NCBI RefSeq assembly: GCF_023702225.1
Contig: NZ_JAMQCO010000006.1
Coordinates: 107,988 to 171,987 of the forward strand
DNA length: 64,000 nt
DNA from: Aureimonas altamirensis
Lineage (GTDB): Bacteria; Pseudomonadota; Alphaproteobacteria; Rhizobiales; Rhizobiaceae
Direction: 5' to 3'
The notes below the pieces were generated by a model. That model did no database searches. It saw only the letters and a program-made list of their open reading frames with translations, and was not told where the DNA came from. The translations under genes and the position numbers were made by a program. This document shows, one piece after another, positions 1-8,218 of the stretch (positions are counted from its first letter, which is position 1; each line of letters starts with the position of its first letter).

Positions 1-121
1 GGTCCAGCCCGTGACGTGTCAGGCAGCGCTGCCAGGATTCCACCACGAGGCCGTCGCGCCCCGTTGCATGGCCGCGACTGGCAAGCTCGATCTCGCGCGC
101 GTGCTTCGATCCGGAGACGAT
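1..121 (-). CDS. Partial AcoR-like sigma-54-type transcriptional activator, N-terminus only (runs off window)
   Basis: Reading the minus strand into the left edge gives a frame containing HAREIELASRG and then VVESWQRCLTRHGLD. The SW-RC...HGLDP pattern is typical of the extreme N-terminus of AcoR/Fis-family activators, which continue with GAF, AAA+ and Fis-type HTH domains that would lie outside the window. The frame is open back to a TAA at 182-184, but I find no ATG, GTG or TTG before the in-frame GTG codons near 41-46, so the start is unresolved and the end given (an ATC codon) is arbitrary. It could be a broken gene. Confidence 0.4.
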   Translation of the reverse strand, partial: MVSGSKHAREIELASRGHATGRDGLVVESWQRCLTRHGLD

Positions 122-220
122 GGCTGATCCGCGCCGCCTCCCAACGGCGCGCTCCCTCGACTGTTTCTCCCACTCAAGAGCTTAGAGAAGGCGGATGGCC
201 TCGTCCATCCCGCCGGAGCG

Positions 221-907
221 TCAACTCCAGGACACGTCCACGCGGGTGGAATCCTCGATGCCGCGCACTTCCGCCATGCTTTCTGCGGCAAGACGCAGCG
301 CCAGGCGCTCGCGCTGGCTCGAGAGATTGCCGCTGTAATGAACGATCCCGTCCACCACACGGACGTTCTCGTCACGCAGATAGAACCAGGGCTGGCGCCT
401 GAGATCCTCCATCAGGCGTCGGCGGATCTCCTCGTCGGAAATCGCCTCCGGTTCGCGGCGCCCGGCCTTCTGGATCGCCTTCAGGATGTCGGAGCGCGTG
501 ACGATTCCGACGGGGCGCAGCCTTTCAAGCACCACGATGGAGCGGATCTTGCGGGCGACCATCTCGGCCACGATGTCGGCCATGTCTGCGTCCAGCGGCA
601 GGGTTCGGACCTTCGACGACATCATGTCGCCGGCGACGTTGGCATGGCTGCGGATATAATGCTCCAGCATCTCGCGCGGGTTCTTGCGATCCCAGGACCA
701 CCAGTTGGACGGCAACAGCGTATCGATGCTGCGGCGGACGATCAGGTCCGTCGTCGTCACGATACCGATGAGGTTGCCGGCGTCATCGACCACCGGAAGC
801 GAGTTGAACCCTTTGTCCAGCAGGAGCGCCGCCACCTCGGCGACGGGCATTTCGGGCTTTATGGTCGTGATGGGCGAAACCATCAGTTCGGAAGCCTTCA
901 TCGGCAT
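221..907 (-). CDS. CBS-CBS-BON domain protein
   Basis: 228 aa. Two CBS motifs form a Bateman pair (about residues 8-60, with GIVTTTDLIVR, and 95-148, with VGIVTRSDILKAI). A BON domain follows (about 158-226, with VRVVDGIVHYSGNL). CBS pairs usually bind adenosyl nucleotides, and BON domains are thought to contact phospholipid or other ligands. Proteins with this architecture are common stress-associated cytosolic proteins of unknown detailed role. The ATG is preceded by AGGAGG eight bases upstream, which fixes the start. It lies 66 bases beyond the siderophore permease on the same strand and probably has its own signals. No enzymatic motif is visible. Confidence 0.9.
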   Translation of the reverse strand: MPMKASELMVSPITTIKPEMPVAEVAALLLDKGFNSLPVVDDAGNLIGIVTTTDLIVRRSIDTLLPSNWWSWDRKNPREMLEHYIRSHANVAGDMMSSKVRTLPLDADMADIVAEMVARKIRSIVVLERLRPVGIVTRSDILKAIQKAGRREPEAISDEEIRRRLMEDLRRQPWFYLRDENVRVVDGIVHYSGNLSSQRERLALRLAAESMAEVRGIEDSTRVDVSWS

Positions 908-973
908 GGATATATCCTCCTGCGTGCGTCGATTCCCGTCTGGATTGTAGCGCAGACATATGAACCGTCCGCT

Positions 974-2929
974 TCACCTTCGGCTTATCAGGGCCACGAG
1001 ATACACTCCGCCGATCAACGATGCGAAGAGGCCGACCGGCATCTGGTAGGGAAAGCCCACCATGCGCGCCAGCCAATCGGCCCCCGCCAGCATGATCGCG
1101 CCGATCATCACCGCGGCGGCTACCTCCTGCAACGGCCTCGAAAACCCCATGCGCCGCGCGATATGAGGCCCGATCAACCCGGCAAAGGACAGCGGGCCGA
1201 CATGCAGGGTCGCAGCGGCGGAGGCGACGGCGGCCAGCACCAGCATGCACCCTGTCGCCCGCGCGGCCGGCACGCCGAGAGCCGTCGCGCCCGCCCGGCC
1301 CAGCGGCAGGATCGCCAGCCAGCGGGCGATGAATGGCAGCGGCAGCAGCAGCAGAAGTGCGCTCGCTATGGCGGCGATACCCTGCGTCGGCGTCGACGAC
1401 TGGATCGCCCCGCTGAGCCATTCCAGCATCTGCATCGCCTCGGGCCCGCCATCGGAGATGACGGCGGTCACCGCCGCTCCGGTACAACTGCCGAGGGCGA
1501 TGCCGGCAAGCAGGAGCCGCTCCGGCCCGCCGGCATTGCGGGCCGCGAAATACAGGATCGCCAGCAGCGCCAGTGCGGAGCCGGCCAGAGTTGCCGTAAA
1601 GCGCAGCGATGGCGTCGGCATGTCGACCGTCAGAAGGACGACCGCGAGGCCCAGCCCCGCGCCGGAGCTGATGCCCAGCACCTCCGGGCTTGCCATCGGA
1701 TTGCCGGTGATGCGCTGGAGGAGGTAGCCGGCCAGCGCCAGCAGCCCGCCGCTGCCTGCGGCGACCGCCAGGCGCGGTGCGCGGAATGGCAGGAGTTCGG
1801 GGAGCGTGACGCCGGTCGCAAAGGCCCAGCCGGTGCCTGTCCGCCCGACGCACAGGGATACAGCGACGACCGCCAGAAGCACCAGGGCCAGTGCGGCCAA
1901 CCGGGTTTCGGGGCGTCGGCTGCGCCTCCGCTCCATGCCGGTGTCGGCCGGCTGCAGCCCCAGACGCAGCCGGGGCAGGGCCCATAGCAGGATGGGCCCG
2001 CCGATGAGCGCCGTGAAAGCGCCCGTGGGCAACAGGTCGCGTCCGCCCGTCGTCATGGCGAGAACCAGTCCGTCGGCGATGGACAGAAGCAGCGCGCCGG
2101 CAAGCGGAGCAAGAAGAAGCTGCTGGCGCAATGTCCGCGCGCCGCAGGCTCTTGCCAGCGCAGGGGCGGCAAGGCCGATGAAGCCGACGATGCCCACGAG
2201 CGCGGTCACGGAGCTTGCCAGGAAGACCGCCAGCGCCAGCGCGGCCAGGCGGATGGCGCCGACGCCGAGCCCGAGGCTGCGGGCGCTTTCCTCGGCAAGG
2301 CCCAGCACGGTCAACGGCCGCAGCATCAGGGCCGCAAGCACCGCGCCGGCCGCGACACGGATGCCCAGCGTAATCGACGGAAGCCAGCTTTCCTGGGACA
2401 GAGTCCCGCCGCCCCAGATGAAAAGCGACATGACATAGTCGCCATTGGCCAGCGTCAACGCCGCGCTCAGGGAAGCCGCCACCAGTGACAGGAGAAGACC
2501 GCTCAGCACCGTTCCCACAGGCTCCAGCTTGCGCCGCCAGTTGAGCGCCACGATCAGCCCCAGCATCACGCTTCCGCCCATGAAGGCCACCGGCTCGCGC
2601 CCGCTGGCCAGCGCGGCCGGCAGGTAAAGCGTCGCCAGCGTCAACGCCAGTTGCGCGCCCGCGGCGACACCCAGCGTGGACGGATCGGCGATGGGGTTGC
2701 GCAGGACGCGTTGCAGCAGGAGGCCGGACAGACCGAGGGCCGCCCCCGCCAGAAGCGCGATCGCGCCGCGCGGCAGCACGGTGGCGTGGAACAGGACCGC
2801 GTCGAAACCGCCGGCCCGTGCGGCGCGCCATGCCGGCACGGCTTCCAGCAGAAACAGGCAAAGGGCTAGGGCGGCGGCGACGAGCCAGGGGATCGGCGTC
2901 AGGCGCGTGTCGTCAGGGGCGTGCGTCAT
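974..2929 (-). CDS. fhuB: Fused iron-siderophore ABC permease, FhuB type
   Basis: 651 aa, about twice the length of a single FecCD permease. Two homologous halves are joined head to tail, each with many hydrophobic segments. Recognisable FecCD signatures occur in both halves (for example VGFIGLAAPALARACG and LSFAGLIGPHIARRMG, the region that couples to the ATPase). This fused layout is characteristic of FhuB, the inner-membrane permease for ferric hydroxamates. The ATG at 2929 overlaps the stop of the upstream binding-protein gene by ATGA; an upstream in-frame extension merely crosses that gene. No cognate FhuC-type ATPase is present in the window, so energy coupling must come from elsewhere. 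Confidence 0.93.
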   Translation of the reverse strand: MTHAPDDTRLTPIPWLVAAALALCLFLLEAVPAWRAARAGGFDAVLFHATVLPRGAIALLAGAALGLSGLLLQRVLRNPIADPSTLGVAAGAQLALTLATLYLPAALASGREPVAFMGGSVMLGLIVALNWRRKLEPVGTVLSGLLLSLVAASLSAALTLANGDYVMSLFIWGGGTLSQESWLPSITLGIRVAAGAVLAALMLRPLTVLGLAEESARSLGLGVGAIRLAALALAVFLASSVTALVGIVGFIGLAAPALARACGARTLRQQLLLAPLAGALLLSIADGLVLAMTTGGRDLLPTGAFTALIGGPILLWALPRLRLGLQPADTGMERRRSRRPETRLAALALVLLAVVAVSLCVGRTGTGWAFATGVTLPELLPFRAPRLAVAAGSGGLLALAGYLLQRITGNPMASPEVLGISSGAGLGLAVVLLTVDMPTPSLRFTATLAGSALALLAILYFAARNAGGPERLLLAGIALGSCTGAAVTAVISDGGPEAMQMLEWLSGAIQSSTPTQGIAAIASALLLLLPLPFIARWLAILPLGRAGATALGVPAARATGCMLVLAAVASAAATLHVGPLSFAGLIGPHIARRMGFSRPLQEVAAAVMIGAIMLAGADWLARMVGFPYQMPVGLFASLIGGVYLVALISRR

Positions 2930-3807
2930 CCGTCGGTGGACCCGGACAGCGCCGCCTCGAAGAACCGGGCGAACCGCCGCGCTGTCGGCAGGCCGCCGAA
3001 GGCATTCATCGGCGGCAGGATATGCGCGCGCCCTGCCGCAACGGCCGGAATGGCCTTCCACAGGGCGCTGTGCGGCAGGGCGGCGGCCGCATCCGGCGGC
3101 ACGGGGCCGACGACGACGACGATGGCGTCCGGCCGCTCGGCCATCGCCTCGATGCCGATGGGGGCGGAGGCGGCATAGCGGGTATCGCCTGTGAAGGCGT
3201 TTTCGAAACCGAGATCCGCCATGACGCTGCCGAACAGGGAATCCGGTCCGAACACCCGCACATGGCGGGCATCGCCGAGATTGACGAGATAGACCGGCCT
3301 TCGGGCGTGGACCGCAAGATTCTGCCGGCCGGTTGCGATCAGCGCCTTGGTGCCCGCGATGTAGACGGCCGCCTCTTCGGTGCGCTCGAGGTCTTCGCCC
3401 ATTCCCCGCGTCGCGGCTTCCATAAGGTCTATGGGCCGTCGTCCGCCACCGAAGACGGGAAAGGACCGCACGGGGGCGATCCGCGCGATCTGCGGCTCCG
3501 CCCAGGCGTTGAAGGGCGAAATGTAGATCAGGTCGGGATGGACGCTGAAGAGAAGCTCGAGGTTGAACGAGCCGCGCAATCCGAGGTCGATCACGCTTTG
3601 CGGTACCGCCGGCTCCACCGCAAGGCGACGGAAGAGGACCAGCTCGACGGCGGCCACCGGCGTCACGCCGAGGGCCAGGATCGTTTCCAGCAACGCCCAG
3701 TCCAGCACGGCGATGCGTTGCGGCACGCTTGCCGCCGCACCACGCGGCATCAGCGACAGGGTTGCCAGGCCGGCCATGAAGCCGCGCCGGTCAAGCGCGG
3801 CGGTCAT
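2926..3807 (-). CDS. fhuD: Periplasmic iron-siderophore-binding protein, FhuD type
   Basis: 293 aa. The N-terminus carries a twin-arginine-like export signal (DRRGFMAGLATLSLMPRGAA, residues 5-24). The body has the periplasmic binding protein fold of helical-backbone type used for ferric hydroxamates (VLDWALLETILALGVTPVA, PDLIYISPFNAW). It would deliver the siderophore from the outer-membrane receptor encoded just upstream (3816) to the fused permease downstream, with which it overlaps by four bases. The context of receptor, binding protein and double permease argues for FhuD rather than a haem or cobalamin binder. Exact siderophore specificity is not readable. Confidence 0.9.
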   Translation of the reverse strand: MTAALDRRGFMAGLATLSLMPRGAAASVPQRIAVLDWALLETILALGVTPVAAVELVLFRRLAVEPAVPQSVIDLGLRGSFNLELLFSVHPDLIYISPFNAWAEPQIARIAPVRSFPVFGGGRRPIDLMEAATRGMGEDLERTEEAAVYIAGTKALIATGRQNLAVHARRPVYLVNLGDARHVRVFGPDSLFGSVMADLGFENAFTGDTRYAASAPIGIEAMAERPDAIVVVVGPVPPDAAAALPHSALWKAIPAVAAGRAHILPPMNAFGGLPTARRFARFFEAALSGSTDG

Positions 3808-3815
3808 GCCCTACC

Positions 3816-5960
3816 TCACCACTTGTAGGCCACCGACGCGATGACGCTGCGGCCCTCGCCGTAGAAGCAGCCGAAATTGCAGCTTGCGACATACTCTTCA
3901 TCGGCCACGTTGTTGACGTTCAGAGCGGCCTTGAAATCATCCTTTTCGTAGCGGATCGCAAGGTCGACGAGCGTTGCGGACGGCAGGTCTATGGAATTGG
4001 CATTGTTGCCGAAGCGCGAGCCGATATAGCGGACGCCGCCGCCCAGCGAAACACCTTCGAGCACCGTTCCGGGCTGGAACGCGTAATCGAGCCAGAGGGC
4101 AGCGGCATGTTCCGGCACGTTGGCCGGGCGGTTGCCGGTCGTGGTGGCGGTTATGATGCCGGCCACCACGGTGTCGTCCCCTTGCGTGATCTCCACGTCG
4201 GAGTAGGTGTAGTTGCCGACGAGGCTCAGCCCGTCGGTCAGGCTTGCCGTAGCCTCCAGTTCGAAGCCGCGCGAGCGGATCTCGCCCGTCTGGGTGATCT
4301 CGCGCACCAGCGATCCGCCGTCCGGCACGGCCTGGTTGGCGACGACGTTGGTCTGCTCGATCTGGTACAGCGATGCGGTGACGAACGAGTTCCAGCCTGC
4401 CGGCTGGTACTTGATGCCGCCCTCGACCTGCTTGCCTTCCGAAGGCTTGAACAGTGCGCCGTCGGAGGTTTCCCCGGTGATCGGGTTGAAGGATGTCGCG
4501 TAGCTGACGAAGGGCGCCAGGCCGTTGTCGAACAGATAGACCGCGCCCGCACGCCCGGTCAGGGCGTCGTCATCGACGCTGCCGCCGGCATTGGACAGGT
4601 CCGACCAGTCCTGGCGCAGGCCCGCGGTGACGACCAGCCGGTCGAAACGGATCTGGTCCTGCGCGTAGATGCCGGTCTGCTTCAGGTCGACATTGGTGAT
4701 GTTGGCGCCATCCGGGTCGACGATGACGGGCGTACCGTAGACCGGGTCGAAGGCGTTGATGGGCAGTGCCGTGCCCGAGAAGTTCGACGAGCGGTCGAGA
4801 TTGTTCTGCCGGTAGTCCAGCCCGATCAGCGCGGTATGCTGGAGAACGCCGGTCTCGAACTGCGTTTCGACCTGATTGTCAATACCGAAGCTGTTTGTCA
4901 GCTCGTCCTGGACGGAGGGGCCGCGCGCCACGGTGAAGTTGTCGGCGCCGAGGCCGGCGAAGTAAAGGTTCTGGTAGTTGAAGTCGAGCCGCGTGTACTG
5001 TGCGTTCTGGCGAAACTCGACCGCCTCGTTGAAACGATGGCTGAACTCGTAGCCGATCGTGCCGAACCAGCTTTCGGAATCGTTGAAGTCGGGCTCGCCC
5101 AGATACAGGCTCGGCGGAAGGCGGCCATAGGGGTTGCCGTCCAGCGTGCCGGCCTGGGGCAGGCCGACGGGCGAATCCGCCTTGTCGTACTGCAGGCTGC
5201 CCATCAGCGTGAAGCTGGTGTCGGCGTCGGGACGGAAGCTGATCGACGGCGCCAGGTAGACGCGGTCGTCGTCGACGTAGTTCTGCTGCGTTTCCGAAAG
5301 GCGGCCGAGGCCGACCATGCGGTAGCTGACATCCTCGTTGTAGACGCCGCCGACATCGAACTTGGCGACGTAGCGGTTGTTGTTGCCGATCTCGGCGCCG
5401 ACATTGCGGAATTGCGTGAAGGTCGGCCGCTTCTGCACGAGGTTGATGATCCCGCCGGGGGCGCCCTGGCCGTACAGGACGGAGGCCGGCCCCTTCAACA
5501 CCTCGATGCGTTCGAAGCCATAGGGCTCGAAGGCGAGCGCGCCGAAATCGCGGATGAAGCGGAAGCCGTTGATGTAGAGGCTGTCGGTCGATTCGAAGCC
5601 TCGGATGATGGGCGAGAAGAAGCGCGGGTCGGCCCCGAAGGGCTGCGTCACGACGCCGGACGTATAGTTGAGCGCCTCGCCGATATTCTGGACGCCGCGA
5701 TCTTCCATCTGCTGGGTGGTGACGACCGAAATGGACTGAGGCACCTCGATCAGGGGCGCCGAAATCTTGGAGCCGGTCTGCGTCTGCGTCGCGACATAGC
5801 CGTCGACCGGGCCCGTCGCCGTGCCGAACGTGCCGCCGGTTCCACCGCCGCCGGCACCCTCGACGACCACCGTGTCGAGCGTGACGGACGATTGTGCGTG
5901 GGCGCAAAGGGGTATCGCGACCGAGGCCGCCAGAATGGACAATCGATGGCCGAGGCGCAT
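3816..5960 (-). CDS. TonB-dependent siderophore receptor, FhuA/FoxA family
   Basis: 714 aa outer-membrane receptor. It starts with a Sec signal (about residues 1-22, ending AHAQ), followed by a TonB-box-like VTLDTVVVEG. The plug domain (about 60-170) has IEVPQSISVVT, and the beta-barrel ends in the terminal aromatic VAYKW. A Cys pair in the last extracellular region (VASCNFGCFYGEGRS) is typical of FhuA/FoxA hydroxamate receptors. It is the first gene of the uptake operon. The ATG is preceded by GGAG six bases upstream. An imperfect AT-rich inverted repeat lies upstream and could mediate iron control. Confidence 0.93.
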   Translation of the reverse strand: MRLGHRLSILAASVAIPLCAHAQSSVTLDTVVVEGAGGGGTGGTFGTATGPVDGYVATQTQTGSKISAPLIEVPQSISVVTTQQMEDRGVQNIGEALNYTSGVVTQPFGADPRFFSPIIRGFESTDSLYINGFRFIRDFGALAFEPYGFERIEVLKGPASVLYGQGAPGGIINLVQKRPTFTQFRNVGAEIGNNNRYVAKFDVGGVYNEDVSYRMVGLGRLSETQQNYVDDDRVYLAPSISFRPDADTSFTLMGSLQYDKADSPVGLPQAGTLDGNPYGRLPPSLYLGEPDFNDSESWFGTIGYEFSHRFNEAVEFRQNAQYTRLDFNYQNLYFAGLGADNFTVARGPSVQDELTNSFGIDNQVETQFETGVLQHTALIGLDYRQNNLDRSSNFSGTALPINAFDPVYGTPVIVDPDGANITNVDLKQTGIYAQDQIRFDRLVVTAGLRQDWSDLSNAGGSVDDDALTGRAGAVYLFDNGLAPFVSYATSFNPITGETSDGALFKPSEGKQVEGGIKYQPAGWNSFVTASLYQIEQTNVVANQAVPDGGSLVREITQTGEIRSRGFELEATASLTDGLSLVGNYTYSDVEITQGDDTVVAGIITATTTGNRPANVPEHAAALWLDYAFQPGTVLEGVSLGGGVRYIGSRFGNNANSIDLPSATLVDLAIRYEKDDFKAALNVNNVADEEYVASCNFGCFYGEGRSVIASVAYKW

Positions 5961-6017
5961 GGGATACTCCGCGCAGGAAACTGGACAACTCCGCTCCTGA
6001 TTACGCGTGTATAAGCT

Positions 6018-6041
6018 GACTTTGAATATCCTATTTTAGTC
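6018..6041. promoter_or_regulatory. Possible iron-responsive operator upstream of the siderophore receptor
   Basis: An AT-rich stretch with an imperfect inverted repeat (GACTTTGA ... ATTTTAGTC) lies about 60-80 bases upstream of the receptor start on the minus strand. The position and base composition suit a Fur, RirA or Irr-type site, but it does not match a consensus well enough to say which. Confidence 0.25.
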
Positions 6042-6076
6042 GCACTATCGGAAGTCCTCCGCCTGTGCGGGTTTTG

Positions 6077-6661
6077 TCACAATCGAGGCCGTTCCATGTT
6101 CCAGAGCTTGGCGTTGCTGGATGACACGGCGACAGCGCCCAGCTTCAACGCCGCCTGTGCATCGGCTTGCGTGCATATGAAACCGGAGGCCACCGCAGGC
6201 GGCATGCGCTTTCGATCGTCTGCAGGGATGTGCGCCAGCATGGGCGCCGGCATCAGCTGCACCAGGTTGGGGCTGCTTTGCGAAATGGCCTTGACGCTGC
6301 GCGGCCAGGTAGACCGATCCGTGACGAATACCTTTTGCATGGTCAGAAGGCCGCATTGCGCGGCCTTCTGGATCGTCGGAACCCTGGTGGACAGAAGAAC
6401 GGAAATCCCCGCTTCGGACAAGAATTCGATTGCCCCCTTGTCCTGGGACAGACCCTCGCAACTATCGATATTCAACACGATCAGCTTGTTACGCCGAGTC
6501 AGCGTCCGTACCAGTTCGGCCACATGGCGCAGCGATATATTGGCCACGATCCCGATCTCGGCACGACTGGCCAGGAACGTGTCCACCTGCTCGGTGCCAT
6601 AAAGCGTCGCCATGACCGGATGGCGCATCAGTCTCTCGCCGATGGTTCTGTCCAGGGCCAA
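6077..6661 (-). CDS. GlpP-family glycerol operon antiterminator homologue
   Basis: 194 aa TIM-barrel-like protein resembling Bacillus GlpP: early lid motif IGIVANISLRHV, NKLIVLNIDSCEGLSQDKGAIEFL, LLTMQKVFVTDRST, VQLMPAPMLAHI, SGFICTQADAQAALKLGAVAVSSSNAKLW. In Bacillus, GlpP bound to glycerol-3-phosphate acts on leader mRNA of glp genes. Here it is the last gene of an operon containing a GlpD homologue and a polyol kinase, starting two bases after the preceding stop, so a related sensing role for a phosphorylated polyol is plausible. Whether it controls RNA termination in this organism is inference. Confidence 0.8.
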   Translation of the reverse strand: MALDRTIGERLMRHPVMATLYGTEQVDTFLASRAEIGIVANISLRHVAELVRTLTRRNKLIVLNIDSCEGLSQDKGAIEFLSEAGISVLLSTRVPTIQKAAQCGLLTMQKVFVTDRSTWPRSVKAISQSSPNLVQLMPAPMLAHIPADDRKRMPPAVASGFICTQADAQAALKLGAVAVSSSNAKLWNMERPRL

Positions 6662-6663
6662 GA

Positions 6664-8217
6664 TTACCTCTCCGCGTCGCGGGGCATTTCCGCTGACAGG
6701 CCGAGCTTGCCCGGGTTCAGGAGATTGTCCGGGTCGAGCGCCGCCTTCACCGCCTCCAGAATCGGAAACGCGCTGCCGAGACTGTCGCGCATGTAGGGCG
6801 CGCGCAAGAGCCCTACGCCGTGGTGATGGCTCAGGGCTGCATTATGCCGGACGAGGACGGCGTTGGCGGCATCCCATGCGGCGCGATACCAGGCGCCGCG
6901 GCGCTCGACATCCACGTCTCCGCGAAGCGAGAAGTACAGGCAAGCCCCATCGACATAGGCGTGCGACTGGTGCGCCGAGCCGGCCAGCGTGCCCGGAACC
7001 GCGTTGATAGCCGCGACGACCTCATCGTAGATTGCCGGAAGGTCTCTCCAGCAGCCCGTCATCTCCAGCGTATCGGCGACGAAACCGGGACTGCGCTTGA
7101 ACCCCTCGGCGCTCTTGCCGGTCAGGTAGCGCGTGTCCAGCCAGCGCTCGAAGATGGCGTCGCCGTCCAGCTTGCGGCCAAGGCCGGCGCAGACCCGTTC
7201 GCTGATGGCCATCACCGCATCGACCATTTCCGGTGCGCCTTCGTCGGCGATCAGCAGCACGTTGAGCGCCGGTTCTTCGAACTGCACGCCGCTTTCCAGG
7301 GCATCGTACAGGCGCAGCGCGGCCGGGTTCGCGCCGCCCTGCATGATCTGGCGACAAGCCTCCAGACCGGTTGCGAAACTATCGAATCCGTATGCGATGG
7401 CGCGGGTGTAGTCAGGGAGGCGATGCAGTTTCAAGCGGACGCGCACCACGATGCCCAAGGTGCCCTCGGATCCGATGAAGAGCTGCTGAAGGTCGGGGCC
7501 TATGGCCGCGCGCGCATAGCCGCCCAGTGTCACCAGCTCTCCGTCAGCCAGCACGACATCCATCCCGTAGACCATGTCTTCGATCTTGCCGTATCGCGTG
7601 GACAATTGTCCTGCGCCCCGGCATGCCACCCAGCCACCGACGGTGCTGATGCCGAAGGAGGAGGGCCAATGGCCCATGGTCATGCCGTAGGACTTCTGGA
7701 TCGTATCCTCGAAGACGTCGCCGAACATCCCGGCTTCCACTTCGACGATCTGGCTGTCCGCATCGAACCCGACCAGACGGTTCATGTCACATACGTCCAG
7801 CACGATGCCGCCGCGTAGCGGCAGGGCTGCGCCCGTCACATTGCTGCGGCCGGCCGAGACGGTCAGCGGCAGGCGGTGGCGATGGGCAATGGCCATGACG
7901 GCCTGCACTTGCTCCACCGTCGATATTCGCACGAAGACACCGTCCACCGCCGCGGGCGTGCCGTCCGTTTCCGCGATCATGGTGCCGGCCCACCAGTCGC
8001 GTGTATTGACGACCAGATCGTCCCGCGTGGTCAAGACCTCGTCCGCCGCGTCACGCAACTCCGCAACGACGTCCGGCGAAACTTCTACGGCATTGCGGGC
8101 AAGGCCGGCTGAAGCGCCGATCGTCTCTATAGCCTTCGCGTAATGCGGTTGGGTCGGCGCTCCGACGACGTAGTTGCCGCGATTGTATCCGCGGCGCACC
8201 GCTTCCTTGCTCATCAT
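6664..8217 (-). CDS. FAD-binding oxidase related to alkyl-DHAP synthase
   Basis: 517 aa. Vanillyl-alcohol-oxidase-type FAD domain in the N-terminal half (LTVSAGRSNVTGAALP near the pyrophosphate site; STRYGKIEDMVYGMDVV; IGSEGTLGIVVRVRL) and a C-terminal substrate domain with SHHHGVGLLRAPYM. The HHH motif and YG-IEDMV segment match alkyldihydroxyacetonephosphate synthase (AGPS), which exchanges an acyl for an alkyl group on DHAP. Related D-2-hydroxyacid oxidases share the FAD fold, so the reaction is uncertain. It follows GlpD by one base and precedes GlpP by two, so it clearly belongs to the polyol operon, where a DHAP-like substrate would be available. Confidence 0.75.
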   Translation of the reverse strand: MMSKEAVRRGYNRGNYVVGAPTQPHYAKAIETIGASAGLARNAVEVSPDVVAELRDAADEVLTTRDDLVVNTRDWWAGTMIAETDGTPAAVDGVFVRISTVEQVQAVMAIAHRHRLPLTVSAGRSNVTGAALPLRGGIVLDVCDMNRLVGFDADSQIVEVEAGMFGDVFEDTIQKSYGMTMGHWPSSFGISTVGGWVACRGAGQLSTRYGKIEDMVYGMDVVLADGELVTLGGYARAAIGPDLQQLFIGSEGTLGIVVRVRLKLHRLPDYTRAIAYGFDSFATGLEACRQIMQGGANPAALRLYDALESGVQFEEPALNVLLIADEGAPEMVDAVMAISERVCAGLGRKLDGDAIFERWLDTRYLTGKSAEGFKRSPGFVADTLEMTGCWRDLPAIYDEVVAAINAVPGTLAGSAHQSHAYVDGACLYFSLRGDVDVERRGAWYRAAWDAANAVLVRHNAALSHHHGVGLLRAPYMRDSLGSAFPILEAVKAALDPDNLLNPGKLGLSAEMPRDAER

Positions 8218-8218
8218 A

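Noticed and set aside
338..1987. Long plus-strand open frame of over 500 codons
   Set aside because: It is antisense to the CBS-BON and FhuB genes, rich in Arg, Gly, Gln and His, with no domain and no ribosome site; a shadow of GC-rich coding sequence.
4107..6014. 635-codon plus-strand open frame
   Set aside because: Lies antisense to the TonB receptor, whose signal peptide, plug and barrel are unmistakable.
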